From: Candidatus Villigracilis propinquus
Lineage (GTDB): Bacteria > Chloroflexota > Anaerolineae > Anaerolineales > Villigracilaceae
Assembly (NCBI GenBank): GCA_016714565.1
Contig: JADKDM010000013.1
Coordinates: 62,001-126,000, forward strand
Reading direction: 5' to 3'
DNA: 64,000 nt
Below the pieces are notes generated by a model. That model did no database searches and had not been told where the DNA came from. It was given only the letters and a program-made list of their open reading frames with translations. Shown here one piece after another: positions 33,617 through 42,332 of this stretch. How positions within the stretch are numbered: the stretch's first letter is position 1; every line of letters begins with the position of its first letter. The translations under genes and the position numbers were made by a program.

Positions 33617-33652
33617 AAAAACTTCCGAGACTAAACATCTCGGAAGTTTTTA
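33617..33652. terminator. Bidirectional intrinsic terminator after the SDR gene
   Basis: AAAAACTTCCGAGA and TCTCGGAAGTTTTT form a 14-bp stem with A and T tracts at the two ends. The rest of 33653-33795 holds no gene. Confidence 0.9.
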
Positions 33653-33795
33653 TTCCGCACAGGCAATACGGCATGACACCCTCATTAACGCAGAACAGCG
33701 CAGCCCCTTACGACTGAGACATCAGGCATAAATGGAACCCTCCAGCTCATGTTGCTGTGTTATTAATAGATGATCCTTTAACGGTAGGAGATATC

Positions 33796-34566
33796 ATGCC
33801 ATCTTTTAGACAAACGTTCTGGAAATATTGGTACCAATACCTCAGCGGACGGATCGGCACGGACGCTGTCACCTTCCTCAACTACGGCTACTGGCCGCCA
33901 GAAGGGGAGACCCTGCCGCTTGACGCGCAAGATGAAATAAATCGGCCTGCTATTCAGCTCTATAACTATGTGGCAGGGACTTGGCCTCTAAGCGGGAAAA
34001 ATGTCCTCGAAGTCAGCTGCGGACATGGCGGCGGGGCATCCTTCCTCACCCGCTATCATCACCCAGCTTCCTACACCGCCATTGACCAGAATCCCAAAGC
34101 CATTGATTTTTGCCAGAAAACACACGCCCCTCTGAATATCAACTTCCGCATCGGCGACGCACAGGCACTCGATTTCCCCGAAAATTCCTTCGACGCCGTC
34201 ATCAACGTGGAAGCATCCCACTGCTATCCAGATCAGGGAGCCTTCTTCGCCTCCGTCAAACGCGTGCTCAAGCCAGGCGGACGATTACTGCACGCCGACT
34301 TCCGTCCGCGTGACGAACTCTCCCAATGGGACAATGACATCTCCGCCAATTTCCAGATCGCATCCAAAACGGACATCACCCCGCATGTCATCCGCGCCTT
34401 GCAGCACACCTCTAACCGCATTCGGGATCTCGTTCATCAGCTAACCCCCAAGGTCCTGCACCCCGCCATGGAAGCCTTCGCTGGTGTGGAAGGTTCCTCC
34501 ATCTACAACAGCTTCGTCAATGGCGAGCGGGTCTATCAATCGTTTCAACTGGTCAAACCTGCATAG
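33796..34566 (+). CDS. SAM-dependent methyltransferase (phthiotriolone/sterol methyltransferase-like)
   Basis: A 256-residue class I methyltransferase. Motif I is VLEVSCGHGGGASFL (near residue 72), followed by AIDQNPKAIDFC and DAVINVEASHCYPD, a pattern common in small-molecule O- or C-methyltransferases acting on lipids or polyketides. GGTAGGAG precedes the ATG at 33796, which is a better start than 33757. It stands alone between two repeat elements. Confidence 0.83.
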   Translation: MPSFRQTFWKYWYQYLSGRIGTDAVTFLNYGYWPPEGETLPLDAQDEINRPAIQLYNYVAGTWPLSGKNVLEVSCGHGGGASFLTRYHHPASYTAIDQNPKAIDFCQKTHAPLNINFRIGDAQALDFPENSFDAVINVEASHCYPDQGAFFASVKRVLKPGGRLLHADFRPRDELSQWDNDISANFQIASKTDITPHVIRALQHTSNRIRDLVHQLTPKVLHPAMEAFAGVEGSSIYNSFVNGERVYQSFQLVKPA

Positions 34567-34601
34567 TGATTGGCAGATTATCGTCTCCATCAAATTTAAC
34601 T

Positions 34602-34647
34602 AAGTGACAGTCACCTCGCGCCCTGTGGGTAAAGGTGACTGTCACTT
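34602..34647. repeat. Palindrome AAGTGACAGTCACC/GGTGACTGTCACTT, copy 3
   Basis: The same arms as the 31-base palindromes at 7197 and 23532, but with an 18-base loop. It lies between the methyltransferase stop and the RlmB start. Confidence 0.8.
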
Positions 34648-34661
34648 ATAATCGGGAGGAT

Positions 34662-35387
34662 ATGAAAGAACTCATCTATTCCCGCAATGCAGTCTATGAA
34701 ACCCTGCGCGCGAAACGCAGGCAGGTATTTTCCATCGACATCGCCGAAGGCGTGCAGGACAAAGGCAAGATCGACGAGATCCTCAAACTGGCACAGGCGC
34801 AAAAGATCAGGGTCAACCGCGTGCCGCGTCCCAAGCTGGATAAAGTCCACCAGAACAATCAGGGCATCGTCGCCGAAGTGAGCAGCTATCCCTACTCGGA
34901 TGTGATCGAGATCCTCGAACATGCCAAAGGCGAAATGCCTTTTATTCTCATGCTTGATTCCCTGCAAGACCCGCAGAACTTCGGCACCCTCATCCGCACC
35001 GCCGAGGCGCTTGGCGTGCATGGCGTGGTCATTCCCACCGCCCGCTCCGTGGAGGTCACTCCCGCCGTGGTCAACGCATCCTCTGGCGCGAGCGAGCACA
35101 TGCTCATCGCCCAGGCGAATCTGTCCCAGACGATTGACGCGCTCAAAGATAATGATATTTGGATCGTCGGACTGGATCAAGCCGGGGCGGAGGTCGAAGC
35201 GGGGTCTCGTCACCTGAAAGGCGCATTGGGACTCGTCGTCGGCTCAGAGGGCGACGGGTTGCATGATCTCGTCCGAAAGAAATGCGACATCGTTTTGAAG
35301 CTCCCCATGAAGGGCCAGATCGAATCCCTCAACGCCGCCGTCGCAGGCTCTGTCGCTTTGTATCTCGCGTATTTATCAAGAAAATAA
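34662..35387 (+). CDS. rlmB: SpoU-family 23S rRNA 2'-O-methyltransferase (RlmB-like)
   Basis: A 241-residue SPOUT methyltransferase that would methylate the 2'-OH of a 23S rRNA guanosine. The N-terminal substrate-binding domain (IYSRNAVYETLRAKRR) is followed by the knot domain with LDSLQDPQNFGTLIRTAEALG, VVGSEGDGL and LPMKGQIESLNAAVA, the three SpoU motifs. GGGAGG precedes the ATG. A tRNA (TrmH) target cannot be fully excluded. Confidence 0.9.
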   Translation: MKELIYSRNAVYETLRAKRRQVFSIDIAEGVQDKGKIDEILKLAQAQKIRVNRVPRPKLDKVHQNNQGIVAEVSSYPYSDVIEILEHAKGEMPFILMLDSLQDPQNFGTLIRTAEALGVHGVVIPTARSVEVTPAVVNASSGASEHMLIAQANLSQTIDALKDNDIWIVGLDQAGAEVEAGSRHLKGALGLVVGSEGDGLHDLVRKKCDIVLKLPMKGQIESLNAAVAGSVALYLAYLSRK

Positions 35388-35512
35388 CGTCATTGCGAGG
35401 GCGCATTTGCTCTTTGCCCGACACTTGCGCCGTACGCCAGTGCGGTGAGCAATCTCCAACTTTGTATGAGATTGCTTCGTCGCGAAAAACAAGAGCGCTC
35501 CTCGCAATGACG
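35388..35512. repeat. Palindromic repeat family B, copy 2, with nested 27-bp module
   Basis: It has the CGTCATTGCGAG...CTCGCAATGACG ends. The 27-base module (35421-35447) is inserted next to the GCAATCTC arm. No gene is present. Confidence 0.85.
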
Positions 35513-35530
35513 TAAGTCTCAGGAGTAACC

Positions 35531-36856
35531 ATGCCTCAAGCAACCTATCATTTTCCAAAAGGCTTTCTATGGGGGACGGCCACCGCCTCGCATCAAGTGG
35601 AAGGCAACAACACCAACAACAACTGGCACGCGTGGGAAGAAGCGGGGCACACCGTCCACAAGTCTGGCCTTGCCGCCGATTGGTGGGGCGGACGCTGGCG
35701 CGAAGACTTCGACCGCGCCGCCGAAACGGGACAGAACGCGCATCGCTTCTCATTGGAATGGAGCCGCATTCAGCCGACGCCTGACACATGGGATGAGGAA
35801 GCCATCGAAAAATACCGCCTCATGCTGCGCGGACTGAAGGAGCGCAACATGACGGCTTTGGTTTCGCTGCATCATTTCACCGATCCGCTGTGGGTCAGCG
35901 AGCGCGGCGGCTGGGAAAACCCCGAGATCGTCGGCCTCTTCGAGAAGTTCACCCGCAAAGTGGTGGATGCGCTCAAGGAATACAACACGCTCTGGTGTAC
36001 GATCAACGAACCGAACGTTTACGCCCTGAGTGGATACGTGCAAGGCGCATTCCCGCCCGGGAAGAAAGACCTCAAATTATCCATGCGCGTGATGGGTAAC
36101 ATGGTTCGTGCACACGCTGCCGCGTACCGTGCCATTCACGAACTGCAGCCTGAATCTCGTGTAGGCTATGCCCTGCACTACCGTCCGATGGTTCCGCGTT
36201 TGAGTTGGTCACCGCTTGATAGACTCATGCGCAACATCCGCTATAACGGACTCAACATGGCATTTCCATCTGCCATTTCAACAGGCGTCATGCGTTCCCC
36301 CATCGGCAATCAAAACATTCCCGAAGCCAAAGGCACGCAGGATTATCTCGGCCTCAATTACTACTCTGTCGATACCGTCTGGTTCGACCTCTTCAAACCT
36401 GGCGAGTTATTCTCGAATAGCGGCTATCCCAAGAACGCAGACATGAGCGACACGAACTTCATCGCCAATATCCCCGAAGGCATCTTCAACTCCATCAAGT
36501 GGATCGAACGCACCTACCCGAACACGCCCATCATCATCACCGAGAACGGCGTGGAAGATTCAGACGATCACATGCGCCCGCGCTATCTTGCACAGCATCT
36601 GCACCAAGTCTGGCGCGCTGTCAACTTCAACTGGCCTGTGAAGGGCTACTTCCACTGGTCCCTCGTGGACAACTTTGAATGGGAGCGCGGCTGGACCCAG
36701 CGCTTCGGCCTGTGGGGTTTGGACATCGACACCCAAAAACGCATCCGCCGCCCCAGTGTCGATTTCTACGCCGAGATCTGCAAAGAGAACGGCATCTCCT
36801 CAGACATGGTGCAGAAGTATTGTCCTGAGGTGTTTGATAAATTGTTTCCGTCGTAG
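35531..36856 (+). CDS. Glycoside hydrolase family 1 beta-glucosidase
   Basis: A 441-residue retaining glycosidase with the usual (beta/alpha)8 barrel. The N-terminus FPKGFLWGTATASHQVEG is the GH1 signature, the acid/base Glu is in TINEPNVYA (near residue 159), and the nucleophile Glu is in IITENGVEDSDD (near residue 338). HWSLVDNFEWERG completes the sugar site. No signal peptide is present, so it acts in the cytoplasm on imported beta-glucosides or galactosides. AGGAG precedes the ATG. Confidence 0.93.
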   Translation: MPQATYHFPKGFLWGTATASHQVEGNNTNNNWHAWEEAGHTVHKSGLAADWWGGRWREDFDRAAETGQNAHRFSLEWSRIQPTPDTWDEEAIEKYRLMLRGLKERNMTALVSLHHFTDPLWVSERGGWENPEIVGLFEKFTRKVVDALKEYNTLWCTINEPNVYALSGYVQGAFPPGKKDLKLSMRVMGNMVRAHAAAYRAIHELQPESRVGYALHYRPMVPRLSWSPLDRLMRNIRYNGLNMAFPSAISTGVMRSPIGNQNIPEAKGTQDYLGLNYYSVDTVWFDLFKPGELFSNSGYPKNADMSDTNFIANIPEGIFNSIKWIERTYPNTPIIITENGVEDSDDHMRPRYLAQHLHQVWRAVNFNWPVKGYFHWSLVDNFEWERGWTQRFGLWGLDIDTQKRIRRPSVDFYAEICKENGISSDMVQKYCPEVFDKLFPS

Positions 36857-36860
36857 ACAG

Positions 36861-36896
36861 GTAATAAGTTGAGAAGTAATAAGTAATAAGTGACTG
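36861..36896. repeat. Heptamer array (GTAATAA) after the glucosidase gene
   Basis: GTAATAA, an 8-base variant, GTAATAA, GTAATAA and GTGACTG follow each other from just after the stop codon. Confidence 0.7.
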
Positions 36897-36932
36897 GCGC
36901 ATGGAGAGTAATCTTCGTGCGCTGTTTTTTTA
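36897..36932 (+). terminator. Probable terminator after the glucosidase gene
   Basis: GCGCATGGAGA and TCTTCGTGCGC pair imperfectly and are followed by GTTTTTTT. Confidence 0.65.
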
Positions 36933-36999
36933 CCAGATTTCGCTACGGAAGCACAGAGCCACAGAGCTTTTCCTTGTTCTTCTCCGTGTCTCCGTGGTT

Positions 37000-37041
37000 G
37001 ACTTTCGACCTTCGACCTTTGACCTTTGACTTTCAACCTTC
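37000..37041. repeat. Heptamer array (GACCTTT type), intergenic upstream of tex
   Basis: Six exact 7-base units: GACTTTC, GACCTTC, GACCTTT, GACCTTT, GACTTTC, AACCTTC, then degenerate units to about 37070. It occupies the tex leader. Confidence 0.8.
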
Positions 37042-37096
37042 AACTTCTTTACTTCTCACTTTTTACTCCCACCTTCCCCATGATAAAATCTTCCCC

Positions 37097-39255
37097 ATGA
37101 CTCACGCAGAACAGATCGCATCCCAACTCAATGTCAAGCCATCGCAAGTTACGGCTGTTATCAACTTACTAGACGAAGGCAACACCGTCCCATTTATTGC
37201 CCGTTACCGCAAGGAAATGACGGGGTCGCTCGACGACGAACAGATCCGCATCATCGCCGATGAACTCATCCGCCTGCGCGGACTCGACGAACGCCGAGTC
37301 TCCATCCTTGCCTCCATCGAAGAGCAGGGCAAACTCACAGACGAATTACGCGACAGCATCAACGCCGCCGTCACCATGACCGCGCTCGAAGATCTGTACG
37401 CGCCCTACAAAAAGAAACGCCGCACCCGCGCCATGGTCGCCCGCGAAAAGGGACTGGAACCACTGGCCGAATTAATTCTCAAGCAATCCACCAGCGGCTC
37501 ACCTGAAAAACTCGCCGCGAAATTCCTCAACGATCAAGTTGCGAATATCGAAGAAGCTCTGCAAGGCGCGCGCGACATCGTCGCTGAAATGATCAGCGAC
37601 AATGCCAACGTCCGCGCCGCGACCCGTGAGAAGGCGCTCAAGTTTTCCACCGTCCACTCTGTGAAGGTCGCAGACGCCGCCGATGAAAAGCGTGTGTACG
37701 AAAGTTATTATGATTTCTCCATGCGCGTGGACAGACTCCAGCCGCATCAAATTCTCGCGCTCACTCGCGGCGAAAAAGAAGGCGTCCTGCGCGTGCGTGT
37801 GGACGTCCCCGAACGTGACTGGCTCAACGCCGTTCAATCTGAATTCGAGCAGGACATCATCAGTCCCTTCGCCGATCAACTCGCGCTCGCCATTCAAGAT
37901 TCCGCCGAGCGTCTTTTGCTCCCCGCCATCGAACGCGATGTCCGCCGTGAAAAAGGCGAGGTCGCAGACAACCACGCCATTCAAGTCTTCGCCACCAACC
38001 TGCGCGCCCTGCTCGGACAAGCTCCGCTTGCGAATCAAGTTGTCCTCGGCCTCGACCCTGGCTTCCGCACTGGCTGCAAGGTCGCCGTCGTGGACGCCAC
38101 TGGCAAACTGCTCGACACAGGCACGATCTATCCGCACGAGCCGAAGAACGATTGGAAAGGTTCGATCAACACCCTGCAGGATATGATCAACCGCCATCAC
38201 GTCACGCTCATCACCATCGGCAACGGCACCGCCTCACGCGAAACGGAAAAGCTCGCGGCGGAAGTAATCAGGCCCCCCCCCCACAACAACACTGCAACCT
38301 TCAACCGCAACCTGCAACAAAATATCTCATCGTCAATGAAGCGGGCGCATCGGTCTATTCCGCATCATCTCTCGCCCGCGCTGAATTCCCCGATCTCGAT
38401 GTCACCATCCGCGGCGCAGTATCCATTGCCCGCCGCGCGCAAGACCCGCTCGCTGAACTCGTCAAGATCGATCCCAAGTCCATTGGCGTGGGCATGTATC
38501 AACACGATGTCGATCAAACCGCGCTCACGCACGCCCTTGATGGCGTCGTCGAAAGCGTGGTCAACAGCGTCGGCGTGGATGTCAACACTGCCAGTTCCGC
38601 GCTGCTCACGCATGTCGCGGGCATCGGCCCCAAACTCGCCACCAACATCGTCACGCATCGCGACGCGAACGGCCCCTTCAAATCCCGCACCGCATTGAAG
38701 AAGGTCGCTGGGTTGGGGCCCAAAGCCTTTGAACAGGCAGCAGGCTTCATGCGGATTCGAAATGGGGCGAACCCGTTGGATGAATCAGCGATCCATCCAG
38801 AATCCTACGCGATAGCAGAATCCATTCTCGCTCGCGCCGCGCTGACAGTTGATTCGTCCATCCCAGACAGAATCGCCGCCTTGGAATTGCTCACCTCAAA
38901 GACCTCCCTCGAAACATTAGCCGCCGAACTCGAATGCGGCGTGCCCACATTGAAAGACATCCTCGAACAACTCGTGCGCCCGGGCCGTGACCCGCGCTCC
39001 GACACCCCCGCCCCCATCCTGCGCTCAGACGTGCTCAAAGCCGAAGACCTGCTGACAGGGATGCAGCTCAAAGGCACCGTCCGCAATGTGGTGGACTTCG
39101 GCGCCTTCGTAGACATTGGCGTCAAGCAAGATGGCCTTCTGCATAAATCCCAGATCCCGAACGGCACCGTCCTCAAAGTGGGTGACATCATCGACGTGGA
39201 GATCCAAAAGATCGAAGCCGAACGCGGCCGCATTGGTTTAGGTTGGGTGAAATAA
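37097..39255 (+). CDS. tex: Tex-family RNA-binding transcription accessory protein, frameshifted
   Basis: A roughly 720-residue cytoplasmic protein. Order of domains: N-terminal helix-rich Tex_N (VPFIARYRKEMTGSLDD), YqgF-like RNase H fold (LGLDPGFRTGCKVAVVD), helix-hairpin-helix repeats (HVAGIGPKLATNIV, KVAGLGPKAFEQAAGF) and a C-terminal S1 domain (LKGTVRNVVDFGAFVDIGV). The frame breaks at a run of ten Cs (38273-38282); one more C would restore it. The bases just after (38284-38320) form a heptamer-like CAACCTT repeat, which replaces the usual short loop before YLIVNEAGASVYSAS. Confidence 0.9.
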
Positions 39256-39262
39256 CTGGGCA

Positions 39263-40168
39263 ATGCAATTACCTGCTTCTTTTATAGACACAATCCGCAA
39301 GGCATTCAAAGAGGACGGCGAGAAATTTCTCGCCGTCTTTCCCGCGTTGGTTGATGAATTCTCCAAACGCTGGGGATTAACTGATGTTCAGCCTGTGCCA
39401 AATCTATCTTTTAATTTTGTGGCGTTTGCGAAACACACTTCTACTGCACAGAATGTAATACTTAAGATGGGTGTACCCAACAATGAATTACGCAGTGAAA
39501 TTGCCGCGTTGAAATTATTCAACGGGAATGGCGCATGTCAATTATTGGAAAGTGACGAAGAGCGCGGCGTTTTTCTTTTGGAACGTCTCAACCCTGGAAC
39601 CATGCTCGCCGAACTGAAAGATGACGATGAACGCACGCATATTGCAGCAGATGTAATGCAAAGACTTTGGCGAGTTGCCCCTGAGAAAAACAATTTCATT
39701 CAACTATCCGATTGGTTTGGTGAACTAAAAACTGTCCGGCCGAAATTTGATGGCGGGACGGGGCCGTTTCCGAAGGAGATCTTCGAGCGGGTTGAATCTT
39801 TTTTGCCCGAGTTATTCGCAGATACGGATATGAAATTAATTCACGGAGATTTCCACCACTTCAACATCTTAAAATCCGAAGAGCGTGGCTGGCTCGTGAT
39901 TGACCCAAAGGGAGTCATTGGGCCTGCGGGGTACGAGGTTGGGCCGCTGATGATAAATCCGTGGGGAAGCCTTTCGGACGGAATCAGTTTCAAAGTCCAG
40001 ACAGAGAGGCGCATTGATATCTTCAGGGAGAGATTGGGCTGGGAGCGGGAAAATCTCATTCGCTGGTCGCTTGCCCATTCTGTTTTATCCGCATGGTGGG
40101 ATTTTGAAAGCGATCTGGACTGGGAATATTCGATGAATTGCGCGAAGGTGTTTGCTGAAATTAAATAG
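39263..40168 (+). CDS. Aminoglycoside/hydroxyurea-type phosphotransferase
   Basis: A 301-residue kinase-fold protein of the APH_6_hur family (streptomycin 6-kinase and hydroxyurea kinase relatives). NVILKMG holds the ATP lysine, GVFLLERLNPG is the hinge, and LIHGDFHHFNIL (near residue 195) with VIDPKGVIGPAGYE carry the catalytic Asp and the metal Asp. It begins 7 bases after the tex stop. Environmental members usually have unknown substrates, so antibiotic resistance should not be assumed. Confidence 0.85.
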   Translation: MQLPASFIDTIRKAFKEDGEKFLAVFPALVDEFSKRWGLTDVQPVPNLSFNFVAFAKHTSTAQNVILKMGVPNNELRSEIAALKLFNGNGACQLLESDEERGVFLLERLNPGTMLAELKDDDERTHIAADVMQRLWRVAPEKNNFIQLSDWFGELKTVRPKFDGGTGPFPKEIFERVESFLPELFADTDMKLIHGDFHHFNILKSEERGWLVIDPKGVIGPAGYEVGPLMINPWGSLSDGISFKVQTERRIDIFRERLGWERENLIRWSLAHSVLSAWWDFESDLDWEYSMNCAKVFAEIK

Positions 40169-40171
40169 TAG

Positions 40172-40196
40172 AACCTCCCAATTGGGAGGTTTTTAA
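40172..40196 (+). terminator. Intrinsic terminator after the phosphotransferase gene
   Basis: AACCTCCC-AATT-GGGAGGTT followed by TTTT. Confidence 0.88.
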
Positions 40197-40201
40197 AATA
40201 A

Positions 40202-40342
40202 TTATCGCCGAACAGGTGATGGGTATGGGGCGAGGATGCCAGCGACAACACCGAACATGGGGAGCGCAACAAAAGCGCCGATACCAACCCACAGGAAGTA
40301 CAGCCACATACACCAACCAGAAATCGTTTGGGGCAAAGACAT
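40202..40342 (-). CDS. Small membrane protein of 46 residues
   Basis: It encodes MSLPQTISGW followed by one long hydrophobic segment (WLYFLWVGIGAFVALPMFGV) and ends APYPSPVRR. AAGGAG lies 8 bases before the ATG, which supports a real gene despite its size. It is divergent from the ABC exporter at 40449 and convergent with the terminator of the kinase gene. I recognise no family. A role as a small partner of the adjacent transporter is possible but unproven. Confidence 0.6.
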   Translation of the reverse strand: MSLPQTISGWCMWLYFLWVGIGAFVALPMFGVVAGILAPYPSPVRR

Positions 40343-40448
40343 TTCACACTCTCCTTGTGTTGAAAAGCGGCTGGCCGAATTGCCAGCCTAAATAAGATAA
40401 CACGTATACGATTTGAAGGGTGCGAAACTGAAATGGTACAATCGCTTC

Positions 40449-42212
40449 ATGACATCCATTAATATCCCTGCAGAATTTACTCTGCAACGTAAAAACAAAT
40501 ATGAACATTCCACTGCTGTGCGTTGGATCCTTTCGCATGTGCGCCCGTATTGGCTGATCATGGTGATGCTCACGGCTGGCGCGGTTGGGAACGCGGTGCT
40601 TGCTGCCGTGGTGCCCGTGCTGACCGGTGACGCATTCAACGCCATGTTGAAACCCACGCCGGATACGTCCGTGCTGCTGCCGTTGGCGATCACTATTGGC
40701 ATTTCGCAGATCATTCGCGGCGTGCTGCAATTTGGAAGAAACTTCGGCGCGGAGTTGATGGCGCAAAAAATGGAACGCGACATCCGCGACGAGTTGTATC
40801 TTTCGCTGCTCGGCAAGAGCATGACCTTCCACAATTTGCAGCCCGTTGGCGATACGATGGCGCGTTCCACAAATGATGTGCGCGAAGTGAACTACATGTT
40901 CAGCCCGGGCGTGAACCTTGTGGTTGGCTCGTTCATGTTCATTCTCATGCCGATCTTTTTCGCGCCACGTTATCACATCTCGTTAATTGCCACGCCGCTG
41001 GCGTTTACGGTCATTTATTTCATTTCGCTGGCCCGCTACCTCAAACAGCTTTCCCCCATCACAGACGATGTGCGCGCGACCTTCGGGAAAATGAACACGC
41101 ATCTTTCTGAATCATTGGACGGTGTGGAGATCATGAAAGGCGCGGCGCAGGAAGGCGCGGAAGTGGATCGCTTCGGATTGAATGCGCGTGAAGTGCGTAA
41201 CGCCTTCGTGCAACAGGGCGACCTCGAAGCGAAATACATTGCCATGCTTTTGTTGGGCATGGCATACGCCACGGGCCTCGTCCACGCCATTCTGCTTTAT
41301 CGCGCAGGCCTCATTGACGTTGGCGCGGTCATCGCCTATTTTGGCATGTTGCAGCTTTTGGGTTTCCCCACCTTTACATCCACATGGGCTTATTCTCAAA
41401 TCTCTTCGGGACTTTCCTCCGCGCGCCGCATTTTGGAATTGATCAACAGCGAAACCAAACTGGATCAAAACGCCTCAGGCCGTACCTCGAACATGGTCGG
41501 CGATATTGAGTTTCGCGGCGTCTCGTTCAGTTATCCCAACGGCGAGAACGTGCTCAAGAATATTTCATTCAAAGTGAAAGCAGGTCAAACCGTCGCCATC
41601 GTCGGGCAGACGGGCGCAGGCAAAACGTCACTCGCAAAATTGATCAACCGCACCTACGACATCTCCGAAGGTCAGGTCATCATAGACGGCGTGGATGTGC
41701 GCGACTGGAATCTCGCTTCGCTGCGTGAGCAGATATCCATCATCGAACAGGACATCTTTTTATTCTCACGCTCACTCAGCGACAACATTGCCTTCGGCAA
41801 ACCGGGCGCAACAAAAGACGAGATCATGTCCGCATCCATTGCGGCACAGGCGCATGACTTCATCCTCGACTTTGAAGATTCCTATGCCACCGCCGTAGGC
41901 GAACGTGGTGTGACTCTCTCGGGCGGGCAGCGTCAACGCATTGCGCTTGCGCGCGCCTTCCTCACCGATCCGCGTGTGCTGGTGCTGGATGACTCCACCT
42001 CCGCGATTGACTCAGCGACGGAAGACAAAATTCAACGTGCCATTTCCAACGCATCCCGTGGACGTACCACCTTCATCATCACGCATCGTCTTTCACAAAT
42101 CCGCTGGGCTGACTTGATCATCGTCCTGCGCAAGGGACAGATCGCCGCCATCGGCTCACACGATGAGTTGATGAAAACATCCGAAGCATATTCGAGAATT
42201 TTTAGAGATTAA
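40449..42212 (+). CDS. ABC exporter half-transporter, subunit with degenerate Walker B
   Basis: A 587-residue protein with six N-terminal helices and an ATPase domain. Walker A is GQTGAGKTS (near residue 385), the signature is a canonical LSGGQ, and Walker B is LVLDDSTSAID, where the catalytic Glu is Asp. The H-loop THRLS is present. The partner at 42333 has the opposite defect, so the pair should form a heterodimer of the BmrCD/TM287-288 kind with one active and one degenerate ATP site. The ATG at 40449 gives MTSINIPAEF. The substrate is unknown, possibly drugs or lipids. Confidence 0.9.
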   Translation: MTSINIPAEFTLQRKNKYEHSTAVRWILSHVRPYWLIMVMLTAGAVGNAVLAAVVPVLTGDAFNAMLKPTPDTSVLLPLAITIGISQIIRGVLQFGRNFGAELMAQKMERDIRDELYLSLLGKSMTFHNLQPVGDTMARSTNDVREVNYMFSPGVNLVVGSFMFILMPIFFAPRYHISLIATPLAFTVIYFISLARYLKQLSPITDDVRATFGKMNTHLSESLDGVEIMKGAAQEGAEVDRFGLNAREVRNAFVQQGDLEAKYIAMLLLGMAYATGLVHAILLYRAGLIDVGAVIAYFGMLQLLGFPTFTSTWAYSQISSGLSSARRILELINSETKLDQNASGRTSNMVGDIEFRGVSFSYPNGENVLKNISFKVKAGQTVAIVGQTGAGKTSLAKLINRTYDISEGQVIIDGVDVRDWNLASLREQISIIEQDIFLFSRSLSDNIAFGKPGATKDEIMSASIAAQAHDFILDFEDSYATAVGERGVTLSGGQRQRIALARAFLTDPRVLVLDDSTSAIDSATEDKIQRAISNASRGRTTFIITHRLSQIRWADLIIVLRKGQIAAIGSHDELMKTSEAYSRIFRD

Positions 42213-42217
42213 TATTA

Positions 42218-42317
42218 TGTCATTGCGAGGAGGGCTTCACTTGCACCAGCACGCAAGTGCAGTTAGCACGAAGCAACCAAGCTTGAGATTGCTTTGCAGA
42301 CAAGGCTCGCAATGACG
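42218..42317. repeat. Palindromic repeat family B, copy 3, between the two ABC genes
   Basis: GTCATTGCGAGGAGG and CTCGCAATGACG ends with a GAAGCAA/TTGCTTT inner pair. A diverged version of the 27-base module (CACTTGCACCAGCACGCAAG) is inside. Confidence 0.8.
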
Positions 42318-42332
42318 TAGAAGGCTAAACTT

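Noticed and set aside
39263..40168. Calling the phosphotransferase a streptomycin resistance gene
   Set aside because: The family includes many environmental kinases with unknown substrates and nothing nearby indicates resistance.
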